The notes under the pieces are model-generated. The model saw nothing but the letters and a program-made list of their open reading frames with translations. It was not told the DNA's origin and ran no database searches. The translations under genes were made by a program, and so were the position numbers. DNA of 64,000 bases from Burkholderiales bacterium (lineage in GTDB: Bacteria; Pseudomonadota; Gammaproteobacteria; Burkholderiales; Nitrosomonadaceae). This document shows positions 28,514 to 36,881 of this stretch, one piece after another (positions within the stretch are counted from its first letter, which is position 1; the number at the start of each line of letters is the position of its first letter). The stretch covers positions 1 to 64,000 of the forward strand of contig JABTUQ010000001.1 of the NCBI GenBank assembly GCA_015075225.1. Reading direction: 5' to 3'.

Positions 28514-29131
28514 TTATTGCACTGTAGCTGGTGTATCAAAATCCACGACAGGCGGTACGGCAATTGCCTGTTCATTCTCCACCGCAAAATTGGGCTTGAC
28601 CTGAAAACCAAACAGTTTTGCTGTCAAATTGCCGGGGAAGGCGCGCACCGCGATGTTGTATTCCTGCACCGCCTTGATATAGCGATGTCGCGCGACCGCG
28701 ATACGGTTTTCAGTGCCTTCCAGCTGAGCCTGCAGATCACGGAAATTCGTATTGGATTTGAGCGCAGGGTAATTCTCCGCTACTGCCAGCAGGCGCGTCA
28801 GTGCGCCGGTCAGCTCTCCCTGCACATTCTGGAACCGGGTAAATGCTTCTGTATCGTTGATCAGTTCCGGTGTGGCCTGAATACTGCCCGCTTTGGCGCG
28901 CGCCTTCGTTACTCCCAGCAGCACTTCCCTTTCCTGCGCTGCAAAACCCTTGACAGTGCTGACCAGATTCGGAATCAGATCCGCCCGTCTCTGGTACTGG
29001 TTGAGCACTTCCGACCAGCTTGACTGAACTTGCTCATCAGTAAGCTGTAACGTGTTGTAACCACACCCACCCAACAACAAGGTGCCCGCTAACAACAGGA
29101 AATGTGTCGGAAAATTGAACAGTTTGCGCAT
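28514..29131 (-). CDS. lemA: LemA family lipoprotein
   Basis: A 205-residue protein of the LemA family, all-helical and membrane-anchored. The N-terminal signal ends in a lipobox LLLGGC, so the cysteine at about residue 23 is probably lipidated. Conserved features include QYQRRADLIPNLVSTVKGFA, YPALKSN and RYIKAVQEYN. Encoded just before the TPM protein, with which it probably works; the exact role is unknown. Confidence 0.92.
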   Translation of the reverse strand: MRKLFNFPTHFLLLAGTLLLGGCGYNTLQLTDEQVQSSWSEVLNQYQRRADLIPNLVSTVKGFAAQEREVLLGVTKARAKAGSIQATPELINDTEAFTRFQNVQGELTGALTRLLAVAENYPALKSNTNFRDLQAQLEGTENRIAVARHRYIKAVQEYNIAVRAFPGNLTAKLFGFQVKPNFAVENEQAIAVPPVVDFDTPATVQ

Positions 29132-29182
29132 GATTGTTTCCTTGAGTTTTTTCCGGAAAACCGGGTGATGGAACGCTGGAGG

Positions 29183-29524
29183 TTATCCCTTTTTTGCCCC
29201 GGCCCGCTCTTCATGCATGGCCCCCCCCAGGCAGGGCGGGGAGGTATGCGCAGTCTGGTTGCGTACCTGCCATTCTGCAGGCGTTAGTGTGTGCAATGCC
29301 AGGGCATGGATCGAACGGATAATGTCGGCCGTCAGCGTGGCATTAACCAGCCGGTGGCGCGCAATCAGAGGCTTGCCATCAAAGGTTTGCGAGACCAGTG
29401 TTACCTTGAAATGAGATTCCGATCCTGCCGGCACATTGTGACGATCACTTTCGTTAATCACTTCCAAAAACTGCGGCTGCAATGCCTGCAGACTGGCTTC
29501 AATCCGGTTCTTCATCGTAGTCAT
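29183..29524 (-). CDS. bolA: BolA family protein
   Basis: Small BolA-fold protein, a partner of monothiol glutaredoxins in iron-sulfur handling and stress response. The 113-residue product has the core DRHNVPAGSESHFKVTLVS, RHRLVNATL and IHALALHTLTPAEW, which include the conserved histidines. The last 20 residues after HTLTPAEW are less conserved. AGGAT lies upstream of the ATG. LemA-TPM follow on the same strand. Confidence 0.93.
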   Translation of the reverse strand: MTTMKNRIEASLQALQPQFLEVINESDRHNVPAGSESHFKVTLVSQTFDGKPLIARHRLVNATLTADIIRSIHALALHTLTPAEWQVRNQTAHTSPPCLGGAMHEERAGAKKG

Positions 29525-29804
29525 TTTTTTATCCTGTGAATTATTTTCGGTTGTGTTTCAGGCAAATAGCGTACTCCATCATTGCGAATATCGCAGGTAA
29601 GAAGAAAGGCGCTGATTTAATCGTAGATTGTCATTGCAAACGAAGTGAAGCAATCCAGCCTTGTAATAGATCTATGGACAGGATGATGATTTTTCCAGAA
29701 AAAACAGACATCACCTGCTGAAAAATGTCGATTTTATTTACAGATGATTGTCGCCGATTCATTGTTGTTTTTATATATTATTGTTTATTAACGACAATAA
29801 TCTT
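29525..29804. other. AT-rich intergenic region upstream of the PEP-CTERM gene
   Basis: No gene is supported. At 29630-29658 lies GTCATTGCAAACGAAGTGAA followed by GCAATCCAG, a half copy of a hairpin repeat type found dispersed in many bacterial genomes. Further on GATTGTCG (29746-29753) and CGACAAT (29792-29798) form an inverted repeat, with another ATGTCGAT at 29725-29732, possible activator sites for the sigma-54 promoter next to them. Confidence 0.5.
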
Positions 29805-29821
29805 TTGGCACAGTTAATGCT
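29805..29821 (+). promoter_or_regulatory. sigma-54 (RpoN) promoter of the PEP-CTERM gene
   Basis: TTGGCACAGTTAATGCT matches the -24/-12 consensus YTGGCACGNNNNTTGCW with the GG and GC dinucleotides exactly 12 bases apart; the deviations are A for G after GGCAC and A for the first T of TTGC. Start of transcription would be near 29831, about 59 bases before the ATG. RpoN control by the PrsK/PrsR pair is known for PEP-CTERM genes in other Proteobacteria. Confidence 0.75.
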
Positions 29822-29889
29822 CTATATAAGCCAAGGATAGCCGGATTGGCTGGGTATCACGCAAAAATAAATTTTTTGGAGGAAATACA

Positions 29890-30669
29890 ATGCAACTATT
29901 TTTGAATAAAAAAATGGGTTCGAATATCAGAAAGGCTGCTGTGTTGACAGCTGCAATTATTTCAATGACAGCAGCTTCGGCGAGCTGGGCTGACAATATT
30001 ACTGTTAAGTATAATGGGCTTACTGGTTCTGGCGGTGAAGTTAAACCATATCCTAGTGGAACTAACTTTGGCGGAGTGAGTGCTGGATTAATGACATTTG
30101 CTGTTCAATCAGGACCATCTATGTGGGGTTCAAATCTGCAGGCTTTCTGTGTTGATATAAATACTTGGTTAGTAACTGGGCAAAATGTTACTTATGACAT
30201 TGTTTCAGCAAATAGCACAGGGGGACTATCTGCTCTGGCATTGACGCAAGTCAGCTGGTTGTTTGATAACCACGCCAGTGCCTTAAGTGGTTCAAATAGT
30301 GATAAAGCTGCATTCCAGTTAACACTATGGGAAATGCTTTTTGAAGGACAAGGAAATTCATTTAATTTAGGGACAGGGAACTTTCAGGCGCAAAACTTTG
30401 GCACAGGGACTACGACACCGATTACGACAGCGAACACTTGGCTGGCCAACGCACCAACCATTGCTGGTGGTGTGAGCAATCAATGGGAGTTTTATGTTCT
30501 AAATCCAGTAAATCCGGAAAAAAATCAACGTTTAATTACTTGGCGCGAGAAACCCGAAGACCCTAATGAAATCAGCGAGCCCGGAACATTGCTGTTGTTA
30601 TCTGCCGGATTGGGCATGATCTTCTTCAGCACACGTCGTAGCGGTGCGCAGTTTGCTTCACTTGCCTGA
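29890..30669 (+). CDS. PEP-CTERM sorting domain surface protein
   Basis: A 259-residue secreted protein. It has a signal peptide ending near ASASWA (residue 35), a mature region rich in Gly, Ser, Thr and Asn with FCVDINTWL, and a C-terminal PEP-CTERM anchor: SEPGTLLLLSAGLGMIFF followed by STRR. Such proteins are cut and transferred by an exosortase and are tied to extracellular polysaccharide and floc formation; the exosortase gene is not in the window. GGAGGAAA precedes the ATG. Its composition is more AT-rich and Asn/Thr-rich than its neighbours. The role of the mature domain is unknown. Confidence 0.88.
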   Translation: MQLFLNKKMGSNIRKAAVLTAAIISMTAASASWADNITVKYNGLTGSGGEVKPYPSGTNFGGVSAGLMTFAVQSGPSMWGSNLQAFCVDINTWLVTGQNVTYDIVSANSTGGLSALALTQVSWLFDNHASALSGSNSDKAAFQLTLWEMLFEGQGNSFNLGTGNFQAQNFGTGTTTPITTANTWLANAPTIAGGVSNQWEFYVLNPVNPEKNQRLITWREKPEDPNEISEPGTLLLLSAGLGMIFFSTRRSGAQFASLA

Positions 30670-30702
30670 GTTCGTGCAGTTTTTCTTGATGTAAATGGAT
30701 TT

Positions 30703-30733
30703 CATGTGCGGGAAGGCAATACCACCGCACATG
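30703..30733 (+). terminator. terminator hairpin after the PEP-CTERM gene
   Basis: CATGTGCGG (30703-30711) pairs with CCGCACATG (30725-30733) around a 13-base loop, followed by ATTTTCG. It lies 33 bp after the PEP-CTERM stop and probably ends that transcript. Confidence 0.65.
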
Positions 30734-30781
30734 ATTTTCGCCAGAAATACCTGATTTATTCTGACGGTTGTAAATAACAGG

Positions 30782-30818
30782 AAAAATCTGAAGCCGGTTC
30801 CGGTTTCAGATTTTTTTT
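30782..30818. terminator. bidirectional terminator between the PEP-CTERM gene and rimO
   Basis: AAAAATCTGAAGCCGG and CCGGTTTCAGATTTTTTTT form a long stem with one G-T pair, an A-run on the left and a T-run on the right. It can end transcription from both convergent genes; the last codons of rimO lie within it. Confidence 0.85.
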
Positions 30819-32149
30819 GCCCACATGTCGTGAATGTCCGTATCGGTTACGCATACGTCCACCCAGTCACCCGACTTGATTGAGGCATTCGGTTCAATAT
30901 ACACCACACCATCAATTTCCGGTGCATCGGCATAGCTTCTGGCGATGGCGCCTTCTTCATCTACGCTGTCCACCAGTACCCGCAGCGTTTTGCCTTTCTT
31001 GCTGGCCAGGCGTTGTTCGCTGATTTTTTCCTGGTGCTGCATGAATCTGGCCAGCCGTTCCTGCTGTATTTCGGGTGGAATGTGATCAGGCAGGGCATTG
31101 GCGGCGGCGCCTTTGACCGGGGAATAGGTAAATGCACCTACACGGTCAAGCTGTGCTTCGTCCAGAAAAGCCAGCAGTTCTTCAAATTCCGCTTCGGTTT
31201 CTCCCGGAAAACCCACGATGAAGGTGCTGCGCAAGGCAATTTCCGGGCAGATGCTGCGCCATTGCTGAATTCGTGCGAGCACATTCTCACTGTTGGCCGG
31301 GCGTTTCATCAGCTTGAGGATGCGTTTGCTGCCATGCTGAAAAGGAATATCGAGATAGGGCAGGATTTTGCCTTCGGCCATCAGCGGAATCAGTTCATCC
31401 ACATGCGGGTAGGGATAAACATAGTGCAGGCGTATCCAGATATCGAGCTCACTCAGCGCTTTTGCCAGTTCGGTGATCCGGGTACGAACCGGCCTGCCTT
31501 GCCAGAATCCGGTGCGGTATTTGATATCCACACCATAGGCGCTGGTGTCCTGGGAAATGACCAGCAATTCCCTGACTCCGGCATCCGCCAGATTTTGCGC
31601 TTCCTGCAGTACGCCTCCCACCGGACGGCTGACCAGATCACCACGCATGCTGGGGATGATGCAGAAGGTACAGCGGTGATTGCAGCCTTCGGAAATCTTG
31701 AGGTAGGCGTAGTGTTTTGGTGTCAGCTTGATCCCTTGCGGCGGCACCAGATCAAGATAGGGATCATGTGGTTTGGGTAGGTGATGGTGAATGGCGGCCA
31801 TGACTTCCTCGGTAGCTTGTGGGCCAGTCACTGCCAGCACGCTGGGATGCGCCTGCCGGATGACATCTTCTTTTGCACCGAGACAGCCGGTTACGACAAC
31901 CTTGCCATTTTCCGCCAGTGCCTCGCCAATGGTTTCCAGCGATTCCTCCACGGCGCTATCAATGAAACCGCAGGTGTTGACGACCACCAGATCAGCTTCG
32001 GCATAGCTGGGCGAAATCAGATAACCTTCTGCACGCAGGCAGGTCAGGATGCGCTCGGAATCCACAGTTGCCTTGGGACAGCCCAGTGATACGAAGCCAA
32101 CGCGCGGGATTTTGGGTGGTTGTGTTGTTGAAGAGGGAGCAGATGTCAT
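30806..32149 (-). CDS. rimO: ribosomal protein S12 methylthiotransferase RimO
   Basis: Radical SAM enzyme that adds a methylthio group to an aspartate of ribosomal protein S12. The 447-residue protein has the N-terminal UPF0004 domain with cluster cysteines in [20 protein letters not shown] and GCLGAKE, the radical SAM motif [18 protein letters not shown] with CxxxCxxC, and a C-terminal TRAM domain. [10 protein letters not shown] marks it as RimO rather than MiaB. Confidence 0.96.
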   Translation of the reverse strand: MTSAPSSTTQPPKIPRVGFVSLGCPKATVDSERILTCLRAEGYLISPSYAEADLVVVNTCGFIDSAVEESLETIGEALAENGKVVVTGCLGAKEDVIRQAHPSVLAVTGPQATEEVMAAIHHHLPKPHDPYLDLVPPQGIKLTPKHYAYLKISEGCNHRCTFCIIPSMRGDLVSRPVGGVLQEAQNLADAGVRELLVISQDTSAYGVDIKYRTGFWQGRPVRTRITELAKALSELDIWIRLHYVYPYPHVDELIPLMAEGKILPYLDIPFQHGSKRILKLMKRPANSENVLARIQQWRSICPEIALRSTFIVGFPGETEAEFEELLAFLDEAQLDRVGAFTYSPVKGAAANALPDHIPPEIQQERLARFMQHQEKISEQRLASKKGKTLRVLVDSVDEEGAIARSYADAPEIDGVVYIEPNASIKSGDWVDVCVTDTDIHDMWAKKI

Positions 32150-32466
32150 GCAAATTCCTGTGTGGAGTGGTTACGGCCCATCATCCGGTGAACGGGTGAT
32201 GGAAAAATAGGCAATATGGTGCCAGCCGGAAGTCTATTGCACAAGATTGAAGGGGCGAGAATAGTGTTCTGTTTTTTTACCATCGTTGCTGGATTGTTTC
32301 ATCCTTGCTGGATTCGCAGTGATGGGGTGATGTGTTTGTGGCTATCGGCTGGCAACTTTCATGGAGTTGCCTTTTAATCGTTACTGGATTGCCTCGGTGA
32401 GATGTCTCGCAGGGCTGGTTTTTACCATGGAGAGAATCAGCGTGTTGAAGCAATCCAGGGGTGGGG
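32150..32466. other. intergenic region between pepSY gene and rimO
   Basis: No gene is visible. The stretch contains several copies of CTGGATT and a hairpin repeat at 32384-32458. Otherwise nothing is recognised. Confidence 0.5.
32384..32458. repeat. dispersed hairpin repeat with CTGGATTGC / GCAATCCAG ends
   Basis: CTGGATTGC (32384-32392) and GCAATCCAG (32450-32458) are perfect inverted repeats separated by about 57 bases. The right part (GAAGCAATCCAG) is the same motif as in the repeat half at 29630-29658, so both belong to one dispersed intergenic repeat type. Confidence 0.55.
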
Positions 32467-32739
32467 TTATTTGGCTGGTATGACAGCGTTTGTTTCAGGA
32501 TCCACTTTTACTTTTACTTTTTGACCTTTGGCATCAATGATTTTCACCTCAACGGCCAATTTTCCCTGTTTTGTTTCTACTTCAACTTCGTGGATCAATC
32601 CAGGGTTTGCAGCAACTGCGGTTTGAATGGCAGCAATGACACGATCAGCGGGTAATCCTTCATTACCGGCGAACGCGCTATTGAACGAGAAAAGCAGCAT
32701 GGTTGCAGTGAAGAGGGTGGCAACAGTCATTTTCTTCAT
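32467..32739 (-). CDS. small secreted PepSY-domain protein
   Basis: A 90-residue periplasmic protein: MKKMTVATLFTATMLLFSFN is a signal peptide with cleavage near NSAFA. The rest is a single PepSY-like domain with the typical AIQTAVAANPGLIHEVEVE and LAVEVKIIDAKGQKV beta-hairpin pattern. The ATG at 32739 has AAAGGAG upstream; a start eight codons earlier would place that site inside the gene. PepSY proteins are thought to inhibit proteases or bind metal or heme partners; no specific partner is visible here. Confidence 0.88.
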   Translation of the reverse strand: MKKMTVATLFTATMLLFSFNSAFAGNEGLPADRVIAAIQTAVAANPGLIHEVEVETKQGKLAVEVKIIDAKGQKVKVKVDPETNAVIPAK

Positions 32740-32800
32740 CTTTATCTCCTTTGATTTGTTCAAATGGGCCGATTCTGATGAATCGGCTATCAGGGATACC

Positions 32801-34293
32801 AGCAGCCTGTCGGACTTTACAGATTAAGGGATAATATGTTTTTCTGTTTCAGGATATTGATATGAGTCGCTTTCGTCCATTGGATCGGTACGGCTGTTAT
32901 CCTCCTCAGATGAATGACTGCGGAGAATCATCGCGCGTTTTATTGTTGAAGTGGTGGAAAATCTTCCACAACGCAGCTTCGAACGAGACTATGCCGGGCG
33001 TGGCAGTGCAGCCTATCATCCCAATATGCTGCTGGCACTGCTGGTTTACGGCTATGCAACGGAGTGTTTTCCAGCCGTAAGATTGAGCGAGCTACTTACA
33101 TTCGCTGGCTTTCGCTTTATTGCGGCCAACCAGCATCCAGACCATGACACGCTTGGCAACCTTCCGTCGGCGTTTTTGAATGAATTTTTCCGAACTGTTT
33201 GTGCAGGTATTGCAGGTTGCATGCGAGATGCAGCCGCTTAAGCTGGGAACAATCAGTCTGGATGGCAGCAAAATACACGCCAATGCGCCGCGCCATGCGC
33301 GCCGTCTTCACAGGCACATTGACAAGCTGGAACCGCAACTGCCAGAAGTGCAGCAATTGCTGATGCAGGCAGAACAGGCTGGATCAGAGTGCTGGCCGGA
33401 TAGCATGGAGCTGCCGGAAGAATCGCGCGACCGGAACACGGTCTTGCCGCCCTGGCACAAGCCCGCAAAGATTGAAGTGCGCGCAAAAGAACGTTATGCA
33501 CGGGAACTGGCTGACTATCAGGACAAACTGGTACGGCGGGAAGAAAAAGCCAGGATCAGTGGCAAAACCGGGTGGCAAACCACCCGCACCGCCTGCAGTC
33601 GGGCCGACAAACAAAGACCAGATCAACCTGACAGACGAGGAATCGCGCATCATGCCCTCCGGTGGAGGATTGAACAGGCTTGCAATGCCCAGGCGGCCGT
33701 TGATACAACAGCACGCTAATCGTTGCACTGGCAGTCACACCAGCCTGCAACGATCAGGAACAGGTCAAACCGATGCTCAATCAGCTGACACAATTACCCG
33801 CCGCACTGGGAAGATCGAACATTTACTGACCGATAACGGCTTTTACAGCGCAGCCAATGCGGCTGCCTGAAACACACGACATTGAACCACTGATGGCAGT
33901 CGGACGCGAATCACACCAATTCGGCCCGTTTGAACGTTTTATGCCACCTGCCTTGCCGGACAATGCCAGTCCGGCACAACGCATGGCACACAAGACTGAA
34001 AGCCAGGCAGGGCGCAAACATACGCACTACGCAAACAAACCGTCGAACCCGTGTTTGGCATCATCAAATCCGTGATGGGATTCCGGCAATTCTCACTGCG
34101 GCCTGAATAAGGTCAAGGGAGAGTGGACCCTGGTTTGCTCTGGCGTGGAATTTGAAACGCATGGCCCTATTGCGTCTTCAAATGGGAAATTGAGCAAACA
34201 AGGGAAAAACCGTCAAAAATGACCTTTTGACACTTTTTTCAGCAAAATATCACTTTGTGTCGTTCAAACAAAAATCAAGTCCGACAGGCTGCT
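32801..34293 (+). mobile_element. decayed IS1182-family insertion sequence
   Basis: A 1493-bp element with identical 17-bp terminal inverted repeats: AGCAGCCTGTCGGACTT at 32801-32817 and its reverse complement at 34277-34293. The perfect ends contrast with the heavily damaged transposase inside. It is inserted just upstream of the PepSY gene, between it and the ornithine decarboxylase region. Confidence 0.92.
32862..34290 (+). pseudogene. IS1182-family transposase, multiply frameshifted
   Basis: The reading starts MSRFRPLDRYG and must change frame repeatedly: VVENLPQRSFERDYAGRGSA (32951 on), LFVQVLQVACEMQPLKLGTI then SLDGSKIHANA (33180 on, the DDE aspartate region), GKPPAPPAVGPTNKDQINL (33472 on), LTDNGFYSAAN with the second catalytic Asp, and later EPVFGIIKSVMGFRQF. 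Several indels and a stop after FRQF show that it is inactive. Confidence 0.9.
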
Positions 34294-34545
34294 AGACTTG
34301 TATCCGATTGAGCGCAAACGTTTTGTTGGTTTATCCGGGGTGAAAACAGGGATTCGGATTTCTTTTTTTATGGTTATGAAAAGTAAAAATGACGGCTGGA
34401 ATCCGCTCATATTCTGTCTTTATTCCGCTAGAGACAGTTGCTTGCCGGGGTATTGTGTATCCAGGTGAAAATTTCTGGAACAAAACCTTGATTTCTTTCC
34501 TCTAACAGTTTGATTGTTATATTATTTTTTTGATAAAAATAATAC
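34294..34545. other. AT-rich region upstream of the ornithine decarboxylase promoter
   Basis: Nothing coding is supported. The last 60 bases are strongly AT-rich and flank the promoter at 34546-34573; they may act as an upstream element. Confidence 0.45.
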
Positions 34546-34573
34546 TTGATTCCGAAAAAATCAGGCATATAAT
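34546..34573 (+). promoter_or_regulatory. sigma-70 promoter of the leader ORF and ornithine decarboxylase
   Basis: TTGATT (34546-34551) and a perfect TATAAT (34568-34573) are separated by 16 bases. Transcription would start near 34580, giving a leader of about 120 bases that contains a 21-codon ORF. Confidence 0.75.
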
Positions 34574-34614
34574 GCGTCCCTTTATAAATTCCAGTAGCCC
34601 ATAAGGAGGTCATC

Positions 34615-34680
34615 ATGAGAAGCGACGCAAACCTGTTGATTCAGACTGACTGGGTTCAAATTCACATCCCCGAAACGTAG
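34615..34680 (+). CDS. 21-residue leader peptide upstream of ornithine decarboxylase
   Basis: A short ORF, ATG at 34615 to TAG at 34678-34680, encoding 21 residues (MRSDANLL-IQTDWVQIHIPET). It has a very strong ribosome-binding site, TAAGGAGGTCATC, better than that of most genes here, and lies 35 bases after the likely transcription start. Its stop is 21 bp before the decarboxylase ATG, and that gene's own site (AGGAGA) lies in the gap. This arrangement resembles regulatory leader peptides; SpeFL of enterobacteria is one for ornithine decarboxylase, but no sequence likeness to it is apparent. Confidence 0.6.
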   Translation: MRSDANLLIQTDWVQIHIPET

Positions 34681-34701
34681 CGATTTCCAGGAGACGCTCT
34701 C

Positions 34702-35877
34702 ATGACAAAACTATCCGCCGCAGTACAACAGCCAACCGAAACCAATATCGTTTTCGATACACACCCTGAAGTGAGTATCGATATGTCCCTGGTGGAAGCC
34801 AGATTAAAACAGGGGTATACAAAACCCTTCCTGCTGGTTGATACCAGCATCATTCGCAACAAGGCCCGACGATTCAAGGCAGCCATGCCGCGTGTGCACC
34901 CGCATTACGCTGCCAAGGCTAACCCCGATCCGCGTGTGCTGAAAACCTTGATCGAGGAAGGCGTGGGATTCGAGATTGCTTCGATCGCCGAGCTTGATCT
35001 ATTGATGAGCCTTGGCGTACCAGCTGCCGAAATTTTTTACAGCAACCCGATGAAATCGCGTGCGTATATCGAATACGCTGCTGCCAAGGGAGTGGAATGG
35101 TATGTGCTGGACAGCGCAGAGGAGCTGCGCAAGATTGTCAGCATCAAACCAGACGCCAAGCTGTATTTGCGCATCGATACCCCCAATATCGGAAGTGACT
35201 GGCCACTCGCTGGTAAATTTGGCACGCATCTGGTCGATGTGAGCGAGATTATCGATGAGGCTGTCAGACTGAAAGCCGATCTCGCCGGTGTGACATTTCA
35301 TGTGGGTTCGCAGTGTCGCAACCCGCAGAATTGGCGGGTAGGAATCGAACGAGCCAAGACTGTGTTTGCCAGTATGCGCGAAGCCGGCCTCAAACCGCGT
35401 TTGCTGAATCTGGGAGGAGGTTATCCGGTGCGTCACGTCAAGCCGATTCCTTCTATCGAGGTTATCGCAGGAATCATCAACGAGGCTATCGCCGATTTGC
35501 CGGAAGAGATTCGCGTTATGGCTGAACCTGGGCGTTATCTGGTATCTGATTCGGCCTGTTTTGTATGTCGTGTGGTGGGTACGGCAACGCGGAATGGCAA
35601 ACGCTGGATGTATTGGGATGCTGGGATCTTTGGTGGCATTATCGAAGTCAGTGAAGGTCTCCGCTATGAAATTCTGACACAACGCAATGGCCCCCGGATT
35701 CCCTGGTCAGTTGCCGGCCCGACGTGCGATTCCGTGGATGTGCTGATGCACGATGAAATGCTGCCCGAGGATGTTCAGGAAGATGATTTCATCTTTATTC
35801 CCAATGCCGGTGCCTACACTACTTCTTACGCAAGTAATTTCAATGGCTTTCCATTGCCGGAAGTCGTTGTAATCTGA
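34702..35877 (+). CDS. ornithine decarboxylase, fold III (eukaryotic-like) type
   Basis: PLP-dependent enzyme that makes putrescine from ornithine, the entry to polyamine synthesis; lysine may also be used. The 391-residue protein has the alanine-racemase-like N-domain with the PLP lysine in HYAAKANPDPRVL (about residue 74), FHVGSQCRNPQNW, LNLGGGYPVRH, the AEPGRYLVS phosphate-binding stretch, and the C-terminal GPTCDSVDVL with the catalytic cysteine and aspartate. It is related to the Pseudomonas and Vibrio short decarboxylases, not to the large fold I SpeC/SpeF of E. coli. A leader ORF precedes it. Confidence 0.92.
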   Translation: MTKLSAAVQQPTETNIVFDTHPEVSIDMSLVEARLKQGYTKPFLLVDTSIIRNKARRFKAAMPRVHPHYAAKANPDPRVLKTLIEEGVGFEIASIAELDLLMSLGVPAAEIFYSNPMKSRAYIEYAAAKGVEWYVLDSAEELRKIVSIKPDAKLYLRIDTPNIGSDWPLAGKFGTHLVDVSEIIDEAVRLKADLAGVTFHVGSQCRNPQNWRVGIERAKTVFASMREAGLKPRLLNLGGGYPVRHVKPIPSIEVIAGIINEAIADLPEEIRVMAEPGRYLVSDSACFVCRVVGTATRNGKRWMYWDAGIFGGIIEVSEGLRYEILTQRNGPRIPWSVAGPTCDSVDVLMHDEMLPEDVQEDDFIFIPNAGAYTTSYASNFNGFPLPEVVVI

Positions 35878-35903
35878 TCTCGCCTGAAAATGCCTTCACT
35901 GAA

Positions 35904-35944
35904 GAAATGGCGGCTATAGCTACATATTAGCCAGCCGCCATTTC
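35904..35944. terminator. strong hairpin between convergent genes
   Basis: GAAATGGCGGCT (35904-35915) and AGCCGCCATTTC (35933-35944) form a perfect 12-bp stem around a 17-base loop, 27 bp after the decarboxylase stop and upstream of the fghA 3' end. It lacks a clean T-run on the plus strand, so its strength as a terminator is uncertain. Confidence 0.65.
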
Positions 35945-36009
35945 ATGTCAGTCTGAAATTGCTCTCCAGTTTTATATTCCGTTTTATTGCGGTTGTTTTA
36001 CAGATTGTG

Positions 36010-36876
36010 TCACAGGCTGCCGGATGTCAGTCGGGCGTGGTGGTGCCGCAAATGATCTTCAATGAAAGTGCTGATAAAGAAATAGCCGTGATCATATCCG
36101 GCATGGCGGCGCAGAATGAGTGCTTGTCCGGCTTCCTGACAGGCTGTTTCCAGAGACGCGGGATGTAGCTGATCATTCAGGAAAGGATCGCTTAACCCCT
36201 GATCAATCAGCGGCACAGGCAGGCGATGACCTGCTTCGATCAGGGCGGTTGCGTCATGTTTGCGCCAGTTGGCTGGAAATTCGCCCAGATAGCGGCTGAA
36301 TGCTTTTTGTCCCCAGAGGCACTGGGTAGGAGCTGCAATGGGGGCGAATGCTGAAACTGACTGATAAAGCCCTGGGTGGCGTAGTGCCAGTGTCAGCGCG
36401 CCGTGTCCTCCCATGGAGTGACCGAAAATGCCAACACGTTCAGGATCAGCCGGGAAATTGGCCAGTATGATGTCGCGCAATTCCCGGGTTACATAGCTCT
36501 CCATGCGAAAGTACCGGGACCAGGGAGACTCGGTAGCATCGAGATAAAACCCCGCGCCCGCACCGAATTCCCAATCGTTCGCCTCTCCCGGAATGCCAGT
36601 GTTGCGTGGGCTGGTGTCCATACTGACCAGTATCAGCCCCAGTTCAGCGGCGAAGCGTTGTGCGCCGGCTTTGATCATGAAAGTCTCTTCAGTGCAGGTC
36701 AGTCCGGCAAGAAAGAACAGTACCGGGAACCGCTGTACCCCGTTTGCAGCAGCCTGGGGCGGCTGATATACCGAAAAGCGCATCGGCAGATCGATGATTT
36801 CCGAATGATGCTGATAATAGCCTTGCATGCCGTCAAAACAGCGGTGCTGGCTTCGGGTTTCCAGTTTGATTGTCAT
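36010..36876 (-). CDS. fghA: S-formylglutathione hydrolase
   Basis: Alpha/beta hydrolase (esterase D family) that splits S-formylglutathione to formate and glutathione, the second step of glutathione-dependent formaldehyde removal. The 288-residue protein shows PVLFFLAGLTCTEETFMIKA, the nucleophile elbow GHSMGGHGALTLAL, and the C-terminal HAGYDHGYFFIST with the catalytic histidine. It starts six bases after adhC, so the two are one operon. Confidence 0.96.
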   Translation of the reverse strand: MTIKLETRSQHRCFDGMQGYYQHHSEIIDLPMRFSVYQPPQAAANGVQRFPVLFFLAGLTCTEETFMIKAGAQRFAAELGLILVSMDTSPRNTGIPGEANDWEFGAGAGFYLDATESPWSRYFRMESYVTRELRDIILANFPADPERVGIFGHSMGGHGALTLALRHPGLYQSVSAFAPIAAPTQCLWGQKAFSRYLGEFPANWRKHDATALIEAGHRLPVPLIDQGLSDPFLNDQLHPASLETACQEAGQALILRRHAGYDHGYFFISTFIEDHLRHHHARLTSGSL

Positions 36877-36881
36877 GTCGT

